Below are positions 1 through 8,221 of a DNA stretch of 64,000 nt, one piece after another. A model generated the notes under the pieces. That model saw nothing but the letters and a program-made list of their open reading frames with translations. It ran no database searches and was not told the origin of the DNA. This DNA is from Aliivibrio salmonicida LFI1238. Its GTDB lineage: Bacteria; Pseudomonadota; Gammaproteobacteria; Enterobacterales; Vibrionaceae. The stretch covers positions 372,001 to 436,000 of the forward strand of contig NC_011313.1 of the NCBI RefSeq assembly GCF_000196495.1, written 5' to 3'. A program made the position numbers and the translations under genes. Position 1 is the stretch's first letter. Each line of letters starts with the position of its first letter.

Positions 1-852
1 CAGTGGGGGATGCCCTGCTGAGCAATAATTTACTTCCCCAGTTTTGACATTAAGAACGGCATAAACTATGGTGAAATAAAGTTGAATTTTATCGTCACTA
101 ATGTAGAGCTTGTTTAATTTATCGATGACTTCTTCTGGTGGGATAATTTTATTATTTACGTCTTTAACGATAGACGACGGCCCATCGATAACAGATAAAC
201 TTTGCTGAACAGAAAATGACATGAGAGCGGATGAAACGCCATGGCCTGCCACATCAAATAAGTAGAAAGCAAGGTGGTCAGGGTCAAGTTGCATATAGCC
301 CAACATATCACCGCCAATTTGAGCGCTTGGAATGGATATATAGTTAAGCTCAACCCCAGTGAAATTGGTTTGAGTGGGTAATAATTGACGAACGAGATCG
401 CCTGCTGCATCAAGATCTTTACGTATTGTGGCGTAAGCTGAGTCGAGCTCTTGATTTTTATCTGTGATTTTATTATGTAATTCTAAGGTTCTGAATCCCG
501 CTTTAACTCGTGCTTCTAATTCTTTTACATCAGCCCCTTTAACAATGAAATCATCCGCGCCCGCATTGATACCATCAATGATGGATCTTTGGTCGTTTTT
601 ACCAGAAAGAAGGACAAAGAAAATGTAACGATCAAACTCGATCTCTTTTAATTTAGTACATAATTCAATGCCATCCATTTCAGGCATTATCCAATCACTT
701 AGCACAAATTGAATGTGTGGATTTTCTGCCAAAATAGACATAGCCTCTAAGCCATTTTTGGCAGAGATAATATTGAATCCGCAACGTTTTAATAGAGATG
801 ACATGAAAAGAAGACTAACCGGGTCATCGTCTACTACTAAAATGTATTCCAT
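1..852 (-). CDS. Response regulator with C-terminal PP2C/SpoIIE-type phosphatase domain, partial (3' end beyond window)
   Basis: The frame is open from an ATG at 852 down to base 1 (284 codons, no stop), so the C-terminus lies outside the window. Residues 1-120 form a receiver domain: acidic pocket D8-D10, phospho-acceptor D53 and conserved K105. A linker with helical character (about 121-160) leads into a PPM/SpoIIE phosphatase domain with GGD at 180-182, DVAGHG at 200-205 and SAGHPP near the window edge. By family knowledge such proteins dephosphorylate a serine/threonine-phosphorylated partner (often an anti-sigma antagonist of the STAS type) when the receiver is phosphorylated. No partner gene is visible here. 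The protein is cytosolic. Domain assignment is firm; the pathway is unknown. Confidence 0.9.
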   Translation of the reverse strand, partial: MEYILVVDDDPVSLLFMSSLLKRCGFNIISAKNGLEAMSILAENPHIQFVLSDWIMPEMDGIELCTKLKEIEFDRYIFFVLLSGKNDQRSIIDGINAGADDFIVKGADVKELEARVKAGFRTLELHNKITDKNQELDSAYATIRKDLDAAGDLVRQLLPTQTNFTGVELNYISIPSAQIGGDMLGYMQLDPDHLAFYLFDVAGHGVSSALMSFSVQQSLSVIDGPSSIVKDVNNKIIPPEEVIDKLNKLYISDDKIQLYFTIVYAVLNVKTGEVNYCSAGHPPL

Positions 853-1047
853 TGAAAATCCTTTTCCTAAAAACCTGAAATAACTAGTATGTAATTGAAT
901 ACTTTTACCTAGCTTAGGATATAAATTTTTAGATTCAAGGGGATATTTTTTATTTTTTATTTTGTGTTTATTTACTGGTTTTCTAATATGTCTTTCCTAT
1001 TATTTTTACGATAGTAATTCAATTCGGAAGAAGGAAAGGGTAACGTT

Positions 1048-2316
1048 ATGGACAGAAAAACTATTTTAAATATTATTTCTCATTCAAATGATTCATTTGA
1101 TTTAACCTGTGAAAATGATCAAAAAGAATTATTGTTATTGGCTGATAAATTACTTTCATTTTCAATGATATCAATTTCAGAATATAAAGAATTTATAGAA
1201 ACAGAGTCGCCACCATTGATGTTTAAACTGGCTGTTAAATTAGTTGAATCTCGTCGGTTAATTATGAAAATATCAACCCAGTTAACTGTTGGTATTGTAT
1301 TTGCAATGTGGGGAGAACATAATCGATTAAATAAAAAGTCGCAAATAAATCCTCACGGTGAAAATTCATTGGTGACTAAAGTTGAGCAATTGAATTGGAT
1401 TACTCAAGGCACTAATGTGTTGTGGAAATTATACCCAGTAGATGATGGTTGTCCTCATAATAGTTTTGGCATTGCACACAGAATTGCCCAGGATGATGAA
1501 TCAAGAGAACAGATTAATGTCATGCGATTATTTGATGCGATCCCAACGACGACGGGTCCATTAAATAATTTGCATCATGTTGATGATTCGAAAAAAGGCG
1601 GGGCAATTATTCTTGGATGCCAGAAAGCATTGGATGATGGGATGGATTGCGTGGTCTATACGGATGCCGATAATTCAGTTCATTTAGGTTTATTGCTTAA
1701 CCCTTATATGGAACAAAATATTCAGGTTATTCTTGGAAATAGAAAGCATAAAGATTCGATTCTTGTTAAACAAGAAGAGCGCTGGGGAGTTGGGATCAAA
1801 ACATTGCGTCATATGCAAAGAATGATCGGCAACCAAATTTTCAGCCAAGGAATTAAAGATACACAAGCGGCGTTTAAATTGTATAGCCACAGTGCATTAG
1901 TTGATATTCTTAAGGCACCAACGGTGTATGATTTTTCCTTTGATACTGATTGGATTTTGGCTGCAATGGAGCAGAATAAACCGATCACTACGGTGCCTTT
2001 TGCGTTTATTGATTCTGCGGAGGAATCTGCGTCTATAACACAAGGCCCAATGACCACTTGGTATACTCTTCTCGATGGGTTAGTGAAAGCCGTTAGAGCA
2101 AGAAATGCAACGCACAGTAATGAAATGGCGGCTATTTTTGATAAAGAAGTTAAATCGTATAAAGATCTAGAGTTAATTATCGATGTTTTACCACCAGAAC
2201 TGATGAACGTAGAAGATAGCCAATTAGGTGATCCTAAAGTCATGTCGCCAAAAGCGTTACAGCAATGGTTTGATAAAGCGAAATCAAAATCGAAAAAAGA
2301 ACACGCGATGGCTTAG
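1048..2316 (+). CDS. GT-A fold (family 2-like) glycosyltransferase
   Basis: A 422-aa soluble protein with an N-terminal helical extension of about 120 residues, followed by a glycosyltransferase-2-like core. VDDG at 131-134 matches the nucleotide-binding strand end, and YTDADNS with the metal-binding DAD at 206-208 is the DxD motif. Later motifs include GNRKH near 230 and a DFSFDTDW segment near 305, as in dolichol-phosphate mannose synthase relatives. There are no transmembrane segments, so it is not a membrane-anchored synthase. The ATG follows a purine-rich stretch (gaaggaaaggg). It is monocistronic, between a divergently transcribed regulator and a terminator. Donor and acceptor sugars cannot be read from the sequence. 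Confidence 0.8.
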   Translation: MDRKTILNIISHSNDSFDLTCENDQKELLLLADKLLSFSMISISEYKEFIETESPPLMFKLAVKLVESRRLIMKISTQLTVGIVFAMWGEHNRLNKKSQINPHGENSLVTKVEQLNWITQGTNVLWKLYPVDDGCPHNSFGIAHRIAQDDESREQINVMRLFDAIPTTTGPLNNLHHVDDSKKGGAIILGCQKALDDGMDCVVYTDADNSVHLGLLLNPYMEQNIQVILGNRKHKDSILVKQEERWGVGIKTLRHMQRMIGNQIFSQGIKDTQAAFKLYSHSALVDILKAPTVYDFSFDTDWILAAMEQNKPITTVPFAFIDSAEESASITQGPMTTWYTLLDGLVKAVRARNATHSNEMAAIFDKEVKSYKDLELIIDVLPPELMNVEDSQLGDPKVMSPKALQQWFDKAKSKSKKEHAMA

Positions 2317-2366
2317 GTGTTTGTTTTTGTAATGATTCCATCCTAAGTTAATAGAGATAGACAAAA

Positions 2367-2396
2367 AATAAGCCTCCTTTTAAATTGGAGGTTTAT
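2367..2396 (+). terminator. Rho-independent terminator after the glycosyltransferase gene
   Basis: Inverted repeat AATAAGCCTCC / GGAGGTTTATT (one G-T pair) around an 8-base loop, 50 bases after the stop at 2316, followed by a T-rich stretch. Confidence 0.75.
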
Positions 2397-2478
2397 TTTA
2401 TCCCTTTGATTCTTTTATTTATGGATAAAAGAATACTCAGAATTTGAGTGGCTTATCTATGGACGGATTTATGCTTTT

Positions 2479-3486
2479 ATGAACAGTAAAGTAAAACAAA
2501 TGGCGATAAAAATCATTGGTTTATTTACCTGTGTATGTTTTTCATCATGGTCAATAGCAAATGAATATTTGTCTAATAGTGCCAAGCATAAAAGTGCCCC
2601 CACATCTCCTAATATCACCTCTCCAAAAAATACAGAAGATCTTGATGACAAACCTTCTGAAGGCGAGCATATTTGGAATGGGGTACAAAGCTCCTTTTAT
2701 TTTCCTATTGAACAATGGGATGATGAGCAAGGTTTTTTTCACGGGCTAAGTGGAAATATTGGTTACAACTACCCGTTACTTGAGACACCAGAAGCAAATA
2801 TTCCCGCTGATGCGACATCCGGCCCAAGCAACACCAATCAAACGTTAACACTCTCTTTAAAGTACAGCATCTTAGGCAGTTGGTTTGTGTCTGGTACGGC
2901 GTATTATTATATCGACCAAGACCAACAACAAATATGGAATCCCGATTTTACCTACGTATTTGGTTACAGTGATTGGCGTCCATACACATTAAGTTTGGTT
3001 TACGCGAATTATGGGGGGAATAGATTCAGTCCCGATGAGGGAGAATCCATGACTAATTTCAATCAGGGGACGTGGTCTTTAGGCTGGAAATTCCCGATAG
3101 TTGAACCTGTGGTTGATTGGTTTACGTTTACTGAAGAGGGCAGCATCGGTTGCCAAGTCGATTTTAATTATACTCATGAGTACTTCAATTTAGATACCTC
3201 TGAATATTTAAATGGGCATAAGACCGTTTCGCTCGGGTGTAAATATTCTATTTTTGGTAATTGGTATATTAATGGCACTGCTTTTTATTATTTAGATAAA
3301 AATCAACAACAACCGTGGAATCCAGATTACACCTATGGATTTGGTTATTTTGATTGGCACCCAGGAACCATCACTCTCCAGTATAATAATTATTCCGGTA
3401 ACCGTTGGAATTCATCAGATAAATCGGAAGGCACTGGCCGATTTATTGATGGTGCAATTTCTTTATCGTATTCATTTACTTTTTAA
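2479..3486 (+). CDS. Exported outer-membrane beta-barrel-like protein with an internal duplication
   Basis: 335 aa. Residues 1-27 look like a Sec signal peptide ending near SIA-NE. The mature part is rich in aromatic residues and alternating strands and ends in Phe (SLSYSFTF), as outer-membrane barrels do. Two copies of a roughly 60-residue module are visible, about residues 131-190 and 253-315. Each has the pattern LKYSI-(L/F)-G-x-W, a YYY/FYY stretch, QQQxWNPD(F/Y)TY, a GY-DW pair and a final Y-GNR. I do not recognise a named family. It precedes an RTX-repeat gene on the same strand, so a surface role is possible but inferred. Confidence 0.7.
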   Translation: MNSKVKQMAIKIIGLFTCVCFSSWSIANEYLSNSAKHKSAPTSPNITSPKNTEDLDDKPSEGEHIWNGVQSSFYFPIEQWDDEQGFFHGLSGNIGYNYPLLETPEANIPADATSGPSNTNQTLTLSLKYSILGSWFVSGTAYYYIDQDQQQIWNPDFTYVFGYSDWRPYTLSLVYANYGGNRFSPDEGESMTNFNQGTWSLGWKFPIVEPVVDWFTFTEEGSIGCQVDFNYTHEYFNLDTSEYLNGHKTVSLGCKYSIFGNWYINGTAFYYLDKNQQQPWNPDYTYGFGYFDWHPGTITLQYNNYSGNRWNSSDKSEGTGRFIDGAISLSYSFTF

Positions 3487-3621
3487 TAGTACGATTTTTT
3501 ATTATTTATCTTTGGATATCCTCTTGTTTATTCCTATTCTATTATTACACCATTACTTAAATGGTTGCTCATTTTTCATTACTAATTAATGTAATTGTTA
3601 TTAATAATTAGAGAGGTCTAC

Positions 3622-4167
3622 ATGGAAGGAACCAAATATAACGATATCATTACCGGTACATCAGAAGATGATAATGTGAATGCTCAATCCGGTAGCGATC
3701 AGGTTGAGGGATTAGCAGGTAATGATCATGTTGCTGGTGGAGAGGGCAGTGATGTTATTTCTGGTGGTGAAGGCCACGATGTTATTTTCGGAGATGTGGA
3801 ACATACGCCAGTAATCGAAGAGTCAGATAACGCTGGAAATAACTCAAATAATGACAGTTGGGGGACCTCTCAATCTGTTTATCAATTTACCTCAAATGAA
3901 AGTGAGATACCTGCAGAAGAGGTTACTCATAGCGCACGCTTAAGTAATTATTTAGTGGATGATGTTGGTAATATCACAACGAAATTCACCCTAAATACGG
4001 TGTTAACGACTGTTATTGTCGAACTGACCGACCAAAATGGTAATGTGATTAAAACCGTTCAAGCCCCTGTTGATGAGAATGGCAACATAGATATTGATAT
4101 TAGTTTTACGGCAGATGAAGTGGTTGGTGATCAAATAATTAATGTGACTTTGAAAGATCCAAAGTAA
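3622..4167 (+). pseudogene. RTX-repeat (calcium-binding) protein, 5' part only, truncated by IS66
   Basis: The ATG at 3622 is preferred over upstream codons because GAGAGG lies 6-11 bases before it. The 181-residue product has no Sec signal. It carries nonapeptide RTX-type repeats (about residues 28-56, with G-G-x-G-x-D spacings) and then an Asp/Asn-rich beta-sandwich-like region ending in VTLKDPK. The stop codon TAA at 4165-4167 belongs to the terminal inverted repeat of the IS66 element that begins at 4164, so the original gene continued. RTX proteins are usually large type I-secreted adhesins or toxins with a C-terminal export signal, which is missing here. The rest of the gene is not found after the IS. 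Confidence 0.8.
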
Positions 4168-4244
4168 GCGTGCGGGGAACTACACCTAACAAATAAAATT
4201 CATTATGCGTATCTTACGATCTTTCATTTAACGAGAACGTAATT

Positions 4245-4559
4245 ATGCAAAAAGATAAAAAGAGAACACCAGAGCAATGGCACGCTCTATTTGAATCTCA
4301 GCAATCTAGCAAGCTTAGTGCCGCTGAATTTTGTCGTAACCATAATATTCTGCCAAAGACATTTAGTGCACGTAAAGCACGATGGAAACAAAAGATTAAC
4401 GCTTCTACTTTCTTGAAAGTAGAAGCGTTAACATCAACTATCATCGCCACTCCACAATTACCAGATATTCAACTTTCTATCGGAAAATTGCGATTAACAT
4501 TGCCAGCTAATACTGAACCTCACTGGATAGGACTCTTATTAAAAGGGTATCAATCATGA
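4245..4559 (+). CDS. tnpA: IS66 accessory protein TnpA (copy 1)
   Basis: 104 aa, basic, with an N-terminal helix-turn-helix region (EQWHALFESQQSSKLSAAEF, then CRNHNI) of the kind seen in IS66 TnpA proteins, which assist transposition and probably bind DNA. Its last codons overlap the ATG of tnpB by 4 bases (ATGA), which indicates translational coupling. The coding region contains a 36-base near-perfect palindrome (4396-4431). Identity to the copy at 62161-62475 is complete at protein level. Confidence 0.93.
   Translation: MQKDKKRTPEQWHALFESQQSSKLSAAEFCRNHNILPKTFSARKARWKQKINASTFLKVEALTSTIIATPQLPDIQLSIGKLRLTLPANTEPHWIGLLLKGYQS
4396..4431. repeat. 36-bp palindrome inside IS66 tnpA (17-bp stem, 2-base loop)
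   Basis: TTAACGCTTCTACTTTC is followed by TT and then its exact reverse complement, all inside the tnpA reading frame. The same structure is at 62289-62324 in copy 2. Confidence 0.95.
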
Positions 4560-4903
4560 ATGTATTTACTGATGTTTCCACCATTTATCTTCATCGTGAT
4601 TTTGTCGATTTTCGCAAGGCCATTAATGGCCTTGTCGTGATTGTTGAGCAAGAAATGCAACTATCACCGTTTAGTGATGCTCTATTTATATTTTGCAATA
4701 AGCCTCGTGATAAACTCAAAATATTGTATTGGGATAAAACAGGATTCGCTTTATGGTACAAGCGATTAGATGAAGACCGCTTCAAATGGCCACGAAATAT
4801 AAATAACGATACGTTAGCATTATCAGAGCAGCAACTGACACTGCTATTACAAGGTTTTGATATCTTAGGACATCAACCGGTACATTATCAAACAACCCTT
4901 TAA
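4556..4903 (+). CDS. tnpB: IS66 accessory protein TnpB (Orf2; copy 1)
   Basis: 115 aa, a full-length member of the IS66 Orf2/TnpB family. Hallmarks include the DFRKAINGL segment near residue 20, the FCNKPRDKLKILYWD block near residue 50 and a GFALWYKRL block. TnpB is required with TnpA for efficient IS66 transposition, though its biochemical role is unclear. It starts inside the tnpA stop. It differs from copy 2 by one residue seen (Val versus Ile at residue 7). Confidence 0.95.
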   Translation: MNVFTDVSTIYLHRDFVDFRKAINGLVVIVEQEMQLSPFSDALFIFCNKPRDKLKILYWDKTGFALWYKRLDEDRFKWPRNINNDTLALSEQQLTLLLQGFDILGHQPVHYQTTL

Positions 4904-4974
4904 ATAGTTGATTCTCAGTCAAGAATAGGAGGCAACCGATTGATTACCTGTATTATCGTTATATAGTCATCTAC

Positions 4975-6462
4975 ATGATTGATAAAATAAAACCACTTCC
5001 TGATACCATTGACGAGCTGAAAGCACTTGTGCTTCAGCTTGAAAATAAATATAACCGTCTTCTAGAGCAATTTCGGCTGGCTCAACATCAGCGCTTTGGT
5101 AAAAGCAGTGAATCTGACTCGACTCAATTTGATTTATTCAATGAAACAGAAGAAGAAATCATCATTGAAAATGATGACACACAAACGATTACCTACACTC
5201 GTCAAAAGCCAAAACGCCAACGCTTACCTGAAGACTTACCGCGTACTGTTATTATCCACGACATAAAAGATAAAACTTGTAAGTGTTGCGGTCTAGAGAT
5301 GCATGCGATGGGTAAAGACATCAGTGAAAAGTTGGAATTTGTACCAGCTAAAGTGGAAGTTATTCAACATGTTCGTCCTAAATATGCTTGCCGAAATTGT
5401 GAAAAAAACAATACTTCAGTAGACATTAAACAAGCCTCAATGCCAGCGTCACCAATCCCTAAAGGGATTGCGACCGCAAGTTTACTTGCTCAAATTATTA
5501 CGGCTAAATTTCAATACAGTCTTCCACTTTATCGTCAAGAAACGTTATTTCAGCAATGGGGTATCATTATTGGACGGCGAACGATGGCGGATTGGTTAAT
5601 AAAATGCTCGGTACTATTTACCCCTCTTAATAACGAGTTACATCGTATTTTGCTTGAACAACCCACTCTGCATTGTGATGAAACAACGGTAAATGTGTTG
5701 GATGTTGAAAAAGCAAAATGTTATATGTGGGTCTACTGCTCTGGCTATGATTCTCCAGGCTCTGGTGTTTTGCCTGGAATTGTACTTTATGATTATCAAT
5801 CTAGCAGGCATGGCTACCATCCAGTTAACTTTTTAAAAGGTTATAACGGGTATTTACATACCGATGGTTACCAAGGTTATGAACAAACTGAAGCGATTTT
5901 AGTTGGCTGTTGGGCACACGCACGTCGACGATTTATTGAGGCTCAACGTGTTCAAGTAAAAGGGAAAACAGGGAGTGCAGATTGGGTATTGAGTAAAATC
6001 CAAAAGCTATACCGGATCGAATCGTTATTAAAAGAGGCTTCCCCTGAAGCCAAGTATGTTGCTAGGCAGACAGAAGCCCGCGATTTACTTAAAGAGCTCC
6101 GTGATTGGCTTGATAGCGCAGTTAGTCGAGTATCACCTAAAACAAAATTAGGTGAGGCGATTAGCTATACATTAAATCAATGGGATAAATTAGTTCGTTA
6201 TATTGATGATGGATTGTTATCTATTGATAACAATCGAGCAGAGCGAGCGGTTAAACCGTTTGTTATCGGCCGGAAAAACTGGTTATTTTCGGGTTCAACG
6301 GCTGGTGCAGATTCAAGTGCAATGCTTTACAGCATTGTAGAAACAGCAAAGGCAAACGGATTAATCCCTTACGATTATATTAGGTATTGTCTAGATCGTT
6401 TATGTGTTGGATCGCCAGATATCGATTCACTTTTACCTTGGAATGTAAAAGACAAGGTGTAG
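4975..6462 (+). CDS. tnpC: IS66 family transposase TnpC (copy 1)
   Basis: 495 aa, the usual IS66 transposase length. An N-terminal leucine-rich coiled coil (about residues 8-40) is followed by a zinc-binding region (CKCCGLEMH and CRNCEKN), then the DDE core: LHCDETTVN (first Asp), HTDGYQGYE (second Asp) and DNNRAERAVKPF (Glu). The C-terminal IS66_C region ends CLDRLCVGSPDIDSLLPWN. It starts 71 bases after tnpB, and its stop lies inside the terminal-repeat region. It is intact and so potentially active. Differences seen from copy 2 are Ile2 versus Thr2 and Ser versus Pro in the QA-S/P-MPASP segment. Confidence 0.96.
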   Translation: MIDKIKPLPDTIDELKALVLQLENKYNRLLEQFRLAQHQRFGKSSESDSTQFDLFNETEEEIIIENDDTQTITYTRQKPKRQRLPEDLPRTVIIHDIKDKTCKCCGLEMHAMGKDISEKLEFVPAKVEVIQHVRPKYACRNCEKNNTSVDIKQASMPASPIPKGIATASLLAQIITAKFQYSLPLYRQETLFQQWGIIIGRRTMADWLIKCSVLFTPLNNELHRILLEQPTLHCDETTVNVLDVEKAKCYMWVYCSGYDSPGSGVLPGIVLYDYQSSRHGYHPVNFLKGYNGYLHTDGYQGYEQTEAILVGCWAHARRRFIEAQRVQVKGKTGSADWVLSKIQKLYRIESLLKEASPEAKYVARQTEARDLLKELRDWLDSAVSRVSPKTKLGEAISYTLNQWDKLVRYIDDGLLSIDNNRAERAVKPFVIGRKNWLFSGSTAGADSSAMLYSIVETAKANGLIPYDYIRYCLDRLCVGSPDIDSLLPWNVKDKV

Positions 6463-6474
6463 TTCCCCGCACGC

Positions 6475-6978
6475 TTACGTTGTTTGAGTAATAAGTACAT
6501 CATCTATATAGTAACTAACCTTTTCGCCATTACGCACTCCGCGTAAAATCGCCGTTTCTCCTGTGTTGTAAGTGATGTCCATTTGAATTGTATTGTCATC
6601 AATTTTTTGCATTTCGCCGGTAGAGATTGTTCTCTGGTTTACTAATGGATCAATGGGAGCACTACGTAATGATGGGTCTAGCTCATCATTTACTTTAAAA
6701 TGGGTGTCTGTCTTTGAATCAAATATGTGTGGACTACCAGATATTGGGTTTTTTCCTGTCCAAAATTCTAATGAGTTAAATACAACATAATCAGCTGCGG
6801 TAGTAATGCCGTAAACAGGCGCAAGAAGCAAGTTAACACCTGCTCTAGCGTAGCGATTATCCACAACTTCAACATTAAACTTCATTACTTTTTCTGTCAC
6901 TGCATTGCTGCCAATACAACCGGTTAGTGTTGTTGCTAAAATAATAATAGCTGCTGTTTTAATGAATGTTTTCTTCAT
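6475..6978 (-). CDS. DUF3332-type lipoprotein, 3' end reshaped by IS66
   Basis: 167 aa. An N-terminal signal with lipobox LTGC (Cys at about residue 21) predicts a lipoprotein. The hydrophobic stretch around NLLLAPVYGITTAADYVVFNSLEFWTG is characteristic of the DUF3332 proteins found in Vibrio; their function is unknown. The stop codon (TAA, complement of 6475-6477) lies within the right inverted repeat of the IS66 element and the last Thr codon spans the junction. The natural C-terminus has therefore probably been replaced, though how many residues were lost is unknown. No other gene shares its transcript. Confidence 0.75.
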   Translation of the reverse strand: MKKTFIKTAAIIILATTLTGCIGSNAVTEKVMKFNVEVVDNRYARAGVNLLLAPVYGITTAADYVVFNSLEFWTGKNPISGSPHIFDSKTDTHFKVNDELDPSLRSAPIDPLVNQRTISTGEMQKIDDNTIQMDITYNTGETAILRGVRNGEKVSYYIDDVLITQTT

Positions 6979-7443
6979 GATCTATTTCCAAAAGTAAGTA
7001 ATCAGTGATGTGTTTTCTTGGCGTTATTATGCTGTTCACTAAAAATAATACTTACCATTTCGTGCCAATTAAAATTTCATTGATTTATGTTTTCGGGTCG
7101 AATTATCGCTCATTACTCGTACGTAAATTGATTTTGAGCCTAATATCTATGTACTTATATAAATTAAGTACCTATATAATTTAAATGCGTTAACGGTGAT
7201 TTATTTTTTATTGACGGTTATATAAAGTAAGAGCTTAAGATGTATTGGATTGCTTGATTTTTCAGCGGTTTAATTCGGGGGAAATGAGACTAATGATAGT
7301 AATATTGTTAACCCATAGGCAAAAAAGAAAATAAGTTCCTATTCGAGCGCTCGAATGCTCATTTTATGTGTTTCTGTCACATTTATGAAATGGGCTAGGC
7401 GTTATTATCCTCTTCATCTTCTAACACGTAAAATAGGTTTACA
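6979..7443. other. 465-bp intergenic region between DUF3332 and GDPD genes
   Basis: AT-rich, with no coding potential that I can support. It holds divergent promoter space, a 7-bp inverted repeat GTACTTA/TAAGTAC (7151-7171) and, near the phosphodiesterase gene, a GlpR-like palindrome listed separately. Confidence 0.6.
7341..7364. promoter_or_regulatory. Putative GlpR-type operator upstream of the glycerophosphodiesterase gene
   Basis: Perfect 16-bp palindrome ATTCGAGCGCTCGAAT (7341-7356) that runs into GCTCATTTT. The right-hand part, CTCGAATGCTCATTTT, matches CTCGAACGCTCATTTT before glpF and resembles the glpD upstream site. It lies about 80 bases before the ATG at 7444. Operator identity is inferred from this shared motif and the glycerol-phosphate theme. 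Confidence 0.55.
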
Positions 7444-8181
7444 ATGAAAACATTAATTGCACATCGTGGCATGTCTTCTCTGGCTCCTGAGAATACTCTA
7501 TCGGCTTTTTCACTATGTAAAGAGCATGGTGTTCAATGGTTTGAATGCGATGTGGATATTCTGCAAGACGGTACCGTTATCATTTCTCATGATGACACAT
7601 TAGATCGTTGTACTGATAAAAGTGGTCGATTATACGATATCAGTAGCGCTGATTTATCTTCAATTGATGCTGGAAGTTGGTTTAGTGATGACTATATTGG
7701 TGAGCGTTTGCCTACCATCCAAGAATTGATTGCATTAGTGAACGAAAAAGAACTCAATTTAAATATTGAAATTAAATCATGCTCTGAAAGTGCAAAATTA
7801 AGTCATTTGTTAATTGATAATTTGATCTCAGCATTAAAAGAATTAAATCCTGAACGCGAGTTAATCATTTCAAGTTTTAACCATCTTGTGTTGTCTGAAT
7901 TTAAACGTAAAAGCCCTGAAAGTAAGGTTGCCTGTTTATTTGAAAGCCATAATTTATGGGATGACTGGAATTCAATTATTGAATGGTGCCAAGCCGATTA
8001 TATTCACCCAGAAGAAAAAGGACTGACGCGTGAAATGGTTAATAAATTTAAAGCATCAGGCATTAAAGTGAATGTTTGGACAGTGAATGATTTAGCACGT
8101 GCCAATGAATTATTTAATTGGGGTGTTGATGGAATATGTACGGATATTGCTCATAAGTTCCCATCAAAATATAAAGCATAA
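7444..8181 (+). CDS. Cytosolic glycerophosphodiester phosphodiesterase (UgpQ-like)
   Basis: 245 aa without a signal peptide, close to the length of E. coli UgpQ. GDPD-family motifs are clear: AHRG at 6-9, APENTLSAF, FECDVDILQDG (metal-binding Glu and Asp) and SHDDTLDR (catalytic His). The C-terminal part has NIEIKS and VWTVND. The family hydrolyses deacylated phospholipid head-group diesters to glycerol-3-phosphate and an alcohol. It is followed after 40 bases by an MFS transporter with no terminator between, so the two are likely co-transcribed for uptake and cleavage. A GlpR-like site upstream would tie it to the glp regulon at 54-59 kb. Confidence 0.9.
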   Translation: MKTLIAHRGMSSLAPENTLSAFSLCKEHGVQWFECDVDILQDGTVIISHDDTLDRCTDKSGRLYDISSADLSSIDAGSWFSDDYIGERLPTIQELIALVNEKELNLNIEIKSCSESAKLSHLLIDNLISALKELNPERELIISSFNHLVLSEFKRKSPESKVACLFESHNLWDDWNSIIEWCQADYIHPEEKGLTREMVNKFKASGIKVNVWTVNDLARANELFNWGVDGICTDIAHKFPSKYKA

Positions 8182-8221
8182 AAATAATAAATAAAAACAA
8201 TAACGTGAAAGGATTACAAGT

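Larger units (their letters stand above)
4164..6478 (+). mobile_element. IS66-family insertion sequence, copy 1 (2315 bp), no target duplication
   Basis: Bounded by 23-bp perfect terminal inverted repeats (4164-4186 and 6456-6478, beginning GTAAGCGTGCGG). It contains the tnpA, tnpB and tnpC genes typical of IS66. The 8 bases outside the left end (GATCCAAA) and the right end (GTTGTTTG) differ, so the usual 8-bp duplication is absent. The left end truncates an RTX gene and the right end abuts a DUF3332 gene. A nearly identical copy lies inverted at 60242-62556. Confidence 0.95.

Noticed and set aside
1809..2243. 144-codon minus-strand ORF inside the glycosyltransferase gene
   Set aside because: Antisense shadow; the plus-strand frame has clear GT motifs.
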